Shown here: piece by piece, positions 58,789 through 64,000 of the stretch | How positions within the stretch are numbered: the stretch's first letter is position 1 | Layout of the letters: each line of letters opens with the position of its first letter | Assembly: GCF_902729405.1 (NCBI RefSeq) | Contig: NZ_LR746496.1 | Coordinates: 1,736,001 to 1,800,000, forward strand | DNA: 64,000 nt | Direction of reading: 5' to 3' | Source: Acididesulfobacillus acetoxydans | GTDB lineage: Bacteria; Bacillota; Desulfitobacteriia; Desulfitobacteriales; Desulfitobacteriaceae | Notes under the pieces: model-generated | What the model was told of the DNA's origin: nothing | Databases searched by the model: none | Seen by the model: only the letters and a program-made list of their open reading frames with translations | Translations under genes and position numbers: made by a program

Positions 58789-60399
58789 GTGTTTCATCAG
58801 GTTTTAAATCCGCTGGGCAATATGGGACTCACCTTGGTGGCGGCCCTCATTCCGGTCGTCTTGCTTTTATTCTTAATGGCCGTCGTACGCATGACCGCCT
58901 GGCTCACCGTGGTTATTTCTTCCGTGGTGACCATCATCATTGCCATCGTGGTCTGGCACGTTCCCTTCGGGACAGGCATGGCCGCTTATTGGTGGGGCGG
59001 GCTCACCGGTATTTGGGCGGTCGATTGGATCACGTTTTGGGGTGTTGTGATGTATTACACCCTAAATTACACCGGGCTTTTCGAGATCTTTCGCAAGTGG
59101 CTGATTCAGCAGGCGACGGCGGATGTCCGGGTTCAGGCCATTCTTTTGGCCTGGGCCTTCGGCGCTCTGCTGGAGGGTCTGGTCGGTTTTGGTTACCCTT
59201 GGGCCGTTGTGGGGCCGATCCTCATGACCCTGGGCATTGCCGACTTGGATGCTCTGCGCGTTACGGCTATTGCCAATAATGCGCCGGTGTCCTACGGCGC
59301 CATGGGGGCCCCGATTATTACCCTGGCGGCTGTGACCGGATTGCCCTTGATGAGCCTCTCCGCTTCGGTAGGAAATATTGTGGCCGTGCTGGCTCTGGCC
59401 CCGCCGTGGATTCTCATTTACCTGGTCGCCGGCAGAAAGGGCATAAAAGATGCCTGGCCTTTGGCTATTGTTGCCTCATTTTCCTATATCTTGGGGCAAT
59501 GGCCGGTCGCCCATTACCTGGGACCGTATCTGCCGGATATCTCGGGAGCGATCGTCTCGTTTGTCTGCATTCTTCTCTTCCTTAAGGTCTGGCGGCCGAA
59601 ACAGATTTTGGGCTACGGCGGTCAGGAAGTCGACCCCGCGCGTATCAGGAAAGCGGAGGGTGAATCCCTCTCCACCGGGGATGTGCTGAAGGCCTGGCTT
59701 CCTTTTGCCATACTCGTGGTGGTGGTCCTGGCCGGTACAGGGCCTTGGTCGAAACTGCCGGGCCTGAGCCTCTTTATGGCTTCGGTCAAAGGGCTCTCCT
59801 CTATTACCCACAAACCGGTTGCGGTTGCTTTCAACTGGAACATTTTTGCCGGCGGCACTTGGATTCTCATATCTTGGCTGATCGTCGTTCTGCTCTTTGC
59901 CAACAAATCCTTTCGGGTTTTGGGTGAAGTGTTCAAGAAAACGTTTGCCCAGATGTGGGGGGCTTTGTTGGTCGGATTCTTTATTTTCGGACTGGCCAAT
60001 CTCTTTAACTTCTCGGGTATGGCCTCTTCTATGGCCTACGCTTTCTCCAAAGTCGGGCCGGTTTACATCATCCTGGCTCCGATCTTGGGCTGGATCGGGG
60101 TGGCCCTGTCCGGCAGCAACACGTCCACGAACGCCATGTTCGGAGGGTTCCAAGCCATGGTCGGCAAGCTCCTTGGGGCTCCGGTGCTGCTCTTCCCGTC
60201 TCTGAACTCAGTGGGCGCCGAAGTCGGCAAGCCTGTGGCACCGCAGACCGCCAGCGTGGGGGTTTCGACCACCGGCTTTACCCGCAACGAGGGTGAGGTT
60301 ATCAGGCACAACATGGGCTGGACGCTGATTGCTCTGGCTTACCTGATTGTCATTGGCGTGCTCTACTATGTCCTGGCTCCGGGCGCCATGAGACTTTGA
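58789..60399 (+). CDS. lctP: Lactate permease (LctP family)
   Basis: 536 aa with about 13-14 helices. FGALLEGLVGFGYPWAVVGP near residue 125, ANNAPVSYGAMGAPIITLAA near 165 and GWIGVALSGSNTSTNAMFGG near 440 are the LctP/LldP motifs. It imports lactate or glycolate with protons. The GTG at 58789 stands after GGAGGAGGGAG; longer versions of the frame lack sites. No lactate dehydrogenase adjoins it; the nearest genes are the moxR trio and the aminotransferase. Confidence 0.9.
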   Translation: MFHQVLNPLGNMGLTLVAALIPVVLLLFLMAVVRMTAWLTVVISSVVTIIIAIVVWHVPFGTGMAAYWWGGLTGIWAVDWITFWGVVMYYTLNYTGLFEIFRKWLIQQATADVRVQAILLAWAFGALLEGLVGFGYPWAVVGPILMTLGIADLDALRVTAIANNAPVSYGAMGAPIITLAAVTGLPLMSLSASVGNIVAVLALAPPWILIYLVAGRKGIKDAWPLAIVASFSYILGQWPVAHYLGPYLPDISGAIVSFVCILLFLKVWRPKQILGYGGQEVDPARIRKAEGESLSTGDVLKAWLPFAILVVVVLAGTGPWSKLPGLSLFMASVKGLSSITHKPVAVAFNWNIFAGGTWILISWLIVVLLFANKSFRVLGEVFKKTFAQMWGALLVGFFIFGLANLFNFSGMASSMAYAFSKVGPVYIILAPILGWIGVALSGSNTSTNAMFGGFQAMVGKLLGAPVLLFPSLNSVGAEVGKPVAPQTASVGVSTTGFTRNEGEVIRHNMGWTLIALAYLIVIGVLYYVLAPGAMRL

Positions 60400-60696
60400 G
60401 CCTGAACCTTTAACCCTGAAAGTTTAAACCGTGTTGAGGACTTCAAGCCGCGTTTACGACTTCCGGCGCGTTCGGGTTTGGACTAGGATAAAGAACCTCT
60501 GACTTGGATACCGGAGTGCGTGAACCTCCCCCGGAGACAAACGCGCAAACAGAAAGCGGGCCCGCGGGAAAAGGTCAGCCGCAGCTGACCCTGCTTGCAG
60601 GGACGCAACAGGCGGCGGTGTTATCCTTTGAAAAGCTTGTTTCGGAGGGCGGCCCGCCGCTTTTGCGCCGGCAAAAATAAAAGGCCGGCCCAGAGT
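60400..60696. other. Gap after the lactate permease with unexplained structure
   Basis: No supported gene. It holds G+C-rich complementary segments (GGTCAGCCGCAGCTGACC at 60575-60592, a perfect palindrome but for the centre; CCTGCTTGCAGG at 60592-60603) next to GGGACGCAAC. Possibly a structured RNA; no known riboswitch consensus was satisfied. Confidence 0.4.
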
Positions 60697-60728
60697 GAAA
60701 CCCCCGCTCAGAGCCAAGCGGGGGTTTC
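60697..60728. terminator. Perfect hairpin after the lactate permease gene
   Basis: GAAACCCCCGCT pairs perfectly with AGCGGGGGTTTC around CAGAGCCA. The stem ends in TTTC/GAAA on both strands, so it can serve either direction; it lies 300 bases beyond the lctP stop. Confidence 0.7.
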
Positions 60729-60770
60729 ATATGGGTCCGATTTGCGCCCTTCAGTCAAGCAGCATTTTCA

Positions 60771-60945
60771 TCCAACCGTGAGACTCCCACTTCTACACGT
60801 GGGAGTGGTGGCCCGCACCCCGCTTCGCTGGGGGCAAACCCAGCCTTTGGCCGTCATTGCCCACCGGAAGCCTGCGGTTCGGCGATAGTGTCCGCAGGAC
60901 ACTATCGTGATGTTCAGCTTTAATTCAACGAGTTCACTCTACGAA
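60771..60945 (-). mobile_element. Orphan IS605-type tnpB 3' end with omega-RNA-like hairpins (copy B)
   Basis: Read on the minus strand, the tail codes KAEHHDSVLRTLSPNRRLPV, then NDGQRLGLPPAKRGAGHHSHV and stops at 60795-60793 inside the hairpin CCACTCCCACGTGTAGAAGTGGGAGT, which ends CTCACGGTTGGATGAAAA. It also holds the TAGTGTCC/GGACACTA stem shared with copy C. A coding tail running into a conserved hairpin end is how tnpB and its omega-RNA overlap. The N-terminal 300+ residues are absent. Confidence 0.6.
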
Positions 60946-61052
60946 TGGACAGTGCTGCTTTTGCAGTTATCCCGCGGGCATTTTCATTCCCTGATGTGGC
61001 CGCTGCGCGGGTGAGTCTGTCTGGACAGGCACCTCTCCGTATTCGCATTTCT

Positions 61053-62213
61053 CTAGAATTGATATACTTCCCGAAATTTCGCCACAGCGGCCTCGCTATT
61101 GACAGCATGCCCCATCTCGGTCAGAGTCTCGCCCATGAGCCGGATAGCTTGGCTAAACATTTCACCGGTCACATTTCCCATGTGGCCTATGCGGAACGCT
61201 TTGCCGGCCAGGGAGGCCAGAGCCCCGGCGATGACCACGCCTTTGGCGGCCAAGGCCCGGCGGAAAGCCAGGTCATCGACGCCTTCCGGGTAGAGGAAGC
61301 AGGTCAGAGTGGGTGCCGCCGCTTGCTCGCTCGCCAAGGGTTTCATGCCATACGTGGACAACGCGGCGCGTACGGCTTTGCCCAAAGCTTCGTGGCGGCG
61401 GTAACGCCGGGGCAGGTCTTCCTTCATCACAATTTCCATGCCCCGGTTAAAGGCATAAATCATGTTGACGGGAGGAGTGGCATAATAGCGGCCGGGGTTT
61501 TCCATGATCGGGAGCCAGTTTTTGATGTCGACGTAGTAGCCGCCGACTAGCCCGCGCGCTTCCCGTGCCGCCAAGGCCCGGGGACCGAAAGCTACGATAG
61601 CTAAGCCGGGAGGGACCCCAATGGCTTTTTGGGAACCGGTCAAGACCAGATCGATTTTGTAATCCGGAGCACCGTATTCCTTTTGCATGTCTTCATCTAG
61701 GGCCGCGGCGGCGCAGACGCCGTCGAGGATGAGCAAGGCCCCGCTTCTTTTGATAATGGGAACGAGAGCGGCCAAATCAGCCACGACACCCGTGGAGGTG
61801 TCCACGTGGGTTAGAGTGACCGCTTTGAAACTCTCGCGGGCTAACTTGTCCGCAACGGCCCCGGGGTCAACTTGCTGCCCCCATTCCGCCTGCAAGGTCT
61901 CGACTTGAATGCCGTGGGTTTGGGCCAACGGAACAAAACGATCGCCAAAATAGCCTTGGCTGATAACCAGAAGTTTTTCACCGGGAGCCAAGACATTGAC
62001 CACGGCCATCTCCATCGCCAGCGTCCCCGAACCGGCGATGACAAAGACCTCGCCGTCGGTGTTAAAGAGTTGTTTGGTTAATTTAAGACTGTTTGCAAAA
62101 ACGGAAACGAAACGCGGGTCGGTATGGGCCCAGGTTTCCGCTGCCAACGCTTCGTAGATCTCATCGACTACGGGAGTCGGCCCCGGGATCAAAAGCATTT
62201 CTTTATTCGGCAT
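61053..62213 (-). CDS. Class V (PLP) aminotransferase, alanine/serine/ureidoglycine-glyoxylate type
   Basis: 386 aa. LIPGPTPVVDEIYEALAAET at the start, IAGSGTLAMEMAVVNVLAPG near 58, VDTSTGVVADLAALV near 135, LLILDGVCAAAALD near 155 and the PLP lysine in LTGSQKAIGVPPGLAIVAFG near 190. This is the AGXT/PucG group that uses glyoxylate as acceptor. With purine/pyrimidine catabolic genes elsewhere in the window, ureidoglycine-glyoxylate aminotransferase (PucG) is possible, but serine- or alanine-glyoxylate activity is as likely. Single gene with a small protein gene upstream. Confidence 0.88.
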   Translation of the reverse strand: MPNKEMLLIPGPTPVVDEIYEALAAETWAHTDPRFVSVFANSLKLTKQLFNTDGEVFVIAGSGTLAMEMAVVNVLAPGEKLLVISQGYFGDRFVPLAQTHGIQVETLQAEWGQQVDPGAVADKLARESFKAVTLTHVDTSTGVVADLAALVPIIKRSGALLILDGVCAAAALDEDMQKEYGAPDYKIDLVLTGSQKAIGVPPGLAIVAFGPRALAAREARGLVGGYYVDIKNWLPIMENPGRYYATPPVNMIYAFNRGMEIVMKEDLPRRYRRHEALGKAVRAALSTYGMKPLASEQAAAPTLTCFLYPEGVDDLAFRRALAAKGVVIAGALASLAGKAFRIGHMGNVTGEMFSQAIRLMGETLTEMGHAVNSEAAVAKFREVYQF

Positions 62214-62295
62214 ATGTTTTTTCCTCCACCTTTTCCGCTAAAGTCTGCCTGCCGGATTTGGCGTCCTGACAGTGCTTTGTAAAGCAAGTGCGGTT

Positions 62296-62592
62296 TTAAA
62301 CCGAAATGTGCCAGTCTTTGATGACCAGAGTCTTGGCAAAACCGTAACTCTGTGTATCGATGGTCAGGGTGTCAGGCCTCAATAAGTCCTTATCATAGAA
62401 AACCCGAATGCCGTCGGCTTCCAGAACGAGGAAATTTTCCGGTTTCGGCGGGGTTCCTTTGCGAACGCTGGGTGGTGAAATCACAGGAATACAACATTCC
62501 ACAATATTAACCGGTTCAACATAAATTTCCCTGACGCCGCGCTTTTCCAGATAGGTGCGGGCTCGGGGGGTAAAAGCAAGGGCGGATTGCAT
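62296..62592 (-). CDS. CC/Se-motif small protein
   Basis: 98 aa. Adjacent cysteines at residues 33-34 (NIVECCIPVISPPSVRKGTP) define the family in which the second position can be selenocysteine in relatives; here both codons are Cys. LTPRARTYLEKRG-like N-terminus and a C-terminal beta-rich half (NFLVLEADGIRVFYDKDLL). A redox or metal role is presumed but not established. ATG 62592 follows GGGGGT by 6 bases. Upstream of the aminotransferase gene on the same strand, 80 bases away. Confidence 0.7.
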   Translation of the reverse strand: MQSALAFTPRARTYLEKRGVREIYVEPVNIVECCIPVISPPSVRKGTPPKPENFLVLEADGIRVFYDKDLLRPDTLTIDTQSYGFAKTLVIKDWHISV

Positions 62593-62772
62593 TTTCAGAC
62601 CCCCTTTCGCCGGTTTCCGCTTCCCGGCTCGCAGAAGGATGTGGTACCGGTCATTCTTTAAGGCGTCGCCCAAGCGGCCGCAGGACCCGGCAGAGGCGGG
62701 TCTTTCTGCCGTCCCCCTTCATTGTAACATCTCGCTTTCAAGTTGCAAGGGGAAAAGGTCAAGGGGCCTGTT

Positions 62773-63486
62773 CTAAACCCCCTCCGCGTAAGTCGTGTCC
62801 GCCGCATAAAACTCCCAGAAGCGATTGGCCAGCAGACGCAGGCAGAAAGGGTTGCGGCTCCAGACTTCACTTTTTTCAAGGGAGAGCATCAGGGCATAGG
62901 CTTGGCGGCAGGTTCCCAAGACCGGGTAGTTTTTTGCGACGTGGGCCAAAAGGGATAGGATGGCTTCCTGCCGCTCGGAGTGGAAAAGTTGAAGCACATA
63001 GCGGCGGCTTAAGGGGGGAAGGTAAAAATTGACTAAATCCCGCCGAAGCGGGAAAAGCTCCTCCCGCGAGAAAGCGACGACTTCCAGTTCAGGTAAGTCC
63101 GCCAGTAGTTCGGCGGATTCGAGAAATTTTGCCAGGTCTTTTTGGATGTGCTCGACGGAAAACGGGAACAGACCCGGGGTAGTGGCCAGGATCCGGATCC
63201 GCTGCAAGGCGGGACGCAGCAAAGCGTTTTCAGAGGGTAAGGGGCTGAGCCGGCTGGTTTCCAGCTGCCGTATAATGTGAGCGATGAGCTCGTTACCTTC
63301 ACAGGCTTCCTGCTCCCAAAGGGGAAGGACTGGAAACAGCCAGGGAGCAAGGTTAACGACGCTTTGTTCCGCCAAGTACTCCCTGACGGTACTCAGTGTG
63401 TCCTCACCGGGATTTGAGAAGAGCGAACGCCAAATTTCCGGATGTTGCCGCAAGCGTTCCCTCCGCTTGCGTTGAAATGGGTTCAT
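62773..63486 (-). CDS. Hypothetical helical protein, no family recognised
   Basis: 237 aa, predicted soluble and mostly helical. It begins MNPFQRKRRERLRQHPEIW (basic), then alternates leucine-rich helices (LAPWLFPVLPLWEQEACEG, ALLRPALQRIRILATTPGLF, DLAKFLESAELLADLPELEV) and ends AADTTYAEGV. No motif, membrane segment or signal peptide. AAAGGAG 9 bases before ATG 63486; the frame is open further but without a site. Divergent from the CobK-like gene. Confidence 0.65.
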   Translation of the reverse strand: MNPFQRKRRERLRQHPEIWRSLFSNPGEDTLSTVREYLAEQSVVNLAPWLFPVLPLWEQEACEGNELIAHIIRQLETSRLSPLPSENALLRPALQRIRILATTPGLFPFSVEHIQKDLAKFLESAELLADLPELEVVAFSREELFPLRRDLVNFYLPPLSRRYVLQLFHSERQEAILSLLAHVAKNYPVLGTCRQAYALMLSLEKSEVWSRNPFCLRLLANRFWEFYAADTTYAEGV

Positions 63487-63710
63487 TTTCCGCAGCTCCT
63501 TTATCGCGCCGAAATGGTACGCCTTTAGTTTGTGAGCTGGGTGAAGAACTATCCGCCAAGATTCTTGACAATATGAGGAAGAGATTGATAACATAAAACG
63601 CAAGTCATTCGTGCAGAGATGATACTCTGCGGACGCTGGGCATGAACGATGCGGACGAATTGCGCGGACATGAACGACGATGGCGGCCGACGTTCGGATT
63701 TTGGGGGAAT

Positions 63711-64000
63711 ATGATGATAGTGCTTTTAGGGGAAACGGCGGCGGCCCGTGAAATCAGCCGTCAACTGAGTGCCTCGGGGGTAGCGGTTATGAGGATGGCC
63801 AACAAGGATCCGTTAGCCCGGGACTTTAGTGAAAGTGGGGAACGGCTGGCAGGGGAGAGCGTGTGCGATTGGTCCGCCGACGGAGCTTGCACGGCCGTGG
63901 TGGATGCCAGCCATCCGTCCTGTCAGACGGACTTTCTGCCCTTGCGCCGCTGGTGTGAGCGGGAAGACATCCCTTATGTCCGTCTGGAGAGGCCGGAAAC
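63711..64000 (+). CDS. Precorrin-6A reductase-like protein (CobK/CbiJ), 3' end beyond window
   Basis: The 97 codons visible read MMIVLLGETAAAREISRQL (Rossmann-type start, with GETAAAR where GGTxEAR is usual), a variable middle, then TAVVDASHPSCQTDFLPLRR and IPYVRLERPE, close to the VVDATHP...IPYLRLERP pattern of precorrin-6A reductases. This enzyme acts in cobalamin ring synthesis. HPS-C instead of HPFA is unusual. ATG 63711 or 63714, with GGGGGA upstream. It may begin a cobalamin gene cluster, fitting corrinoid-dependent methyltransferases in the window (inference). Confidence 0.7.
   Translation, partial: MMIVLLGETAAAREISRQLSASGVAVMRMANKDPLARDFSESGERLAGESVCDWSADGACTAVVDASHPSCQTDFLPLRRWCEREDIPYVRLERPE

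Noticed and set aside
60454-60717. An 87-codon minus-strand gene in the gap after lctP
   Set aside because: It runs through the perfect hairpin at 60697-60728 and the palindromes at 60575-60603; no ribosome site or similarity.

Overview
The window looks like chromosome of an anaerobic, spore-forming Clostridia-type Firmicute, probably from the Desulfitobacterium/Peptococcaceae side. The reasons are strong AGGAGG-type ribosome sites, frequent GTG starts, LacI, PucR and FadR-type regulators, PurR-type 'PurBox' pairs, a CotJC-like spore-coat protein, a ferredoxin-rich gene set, and base composition a little above half G+C by eye. No rRNA, tRNA or CRISPR array was seen.

Region 1 (1-20 kb) is a nucleobase-catabolism island. 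On the minus strand lie a CodB-like permease, cytosine deaminase, a PreA-like dihydropyrimidine dehydrogenase with a built-in ferredoxin domain, and a LacI-family regulator. On the plus strand a long operon runs through a three-subunit molybdenum hydroxylase (FAD, 2Fe-2S, Mo), the three proteins of an oxamate-carbamoyltransferase-type complex (DUF2877/AllH, FdrA/AllF, YlbE/AllG), a metal-dependent cyclase-family amidohydrolase, carbamate kinase, a nitroreductase, a GNAT-like protein, a thiolase-like protein without its catalytic cysteine, a DUF35 partner, and a uracil permease. Together they suggest energy-yielding breakdown of a pyrimidine (cytosine to uracil, then ring oxidation, ring opening, carbamoyl phosphate and ATP). 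LacI-type palindromes and operator-like sites in the divergent promoters tie the two arms together. The island ends in a decayed stretch: an amidohydrolase scrap joined to an IS200 TnpA tail, followed by IS200/IS605-like hairpins.

Region 2 (20-39 kb) is accessory. It holds a chemoreceptor with a C-terminal sensor, a PucR regulator, a broken UroD/NarI chimera, a UroD-type methyltransferase, a SAM methyltransferase, a DUF362 ferredoxin, a tethered thioredoxin, a FadR-type regulator, a branched-chain amino-acid ABC transporter (livKHMGF), an MFS transporter, an anchored hypothetical protein and a YefM/YoeB toxin-antitoxin pair. It also carries 15-bp minisatellites and orphan IS605 tnpB 3' ends.

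Region 3 (39-53 kb) is purine synthesis and salvage: hpt-guaA, then, after a CAP-domain protein and a PAP2 phosphatase, purE-B-C-F-M-N-H-D. Each block has a good sigma-A promoter and a PurBox pair. purK and purS/Q/L are absent from the cluster. A scrap of an IscB-type protein start lies between purN and purH.

Region 4 (53-64 kb) has the CotJC-like protein, a convergent MoxR-DUF58-transglutaminase operon, a lactate permease, a class V aminotransferase, a CC/Se-motif small protein, an unrecognised protein, and the start of a CobK/CbiJ-like precorrin-6A reductase cut by the window end.
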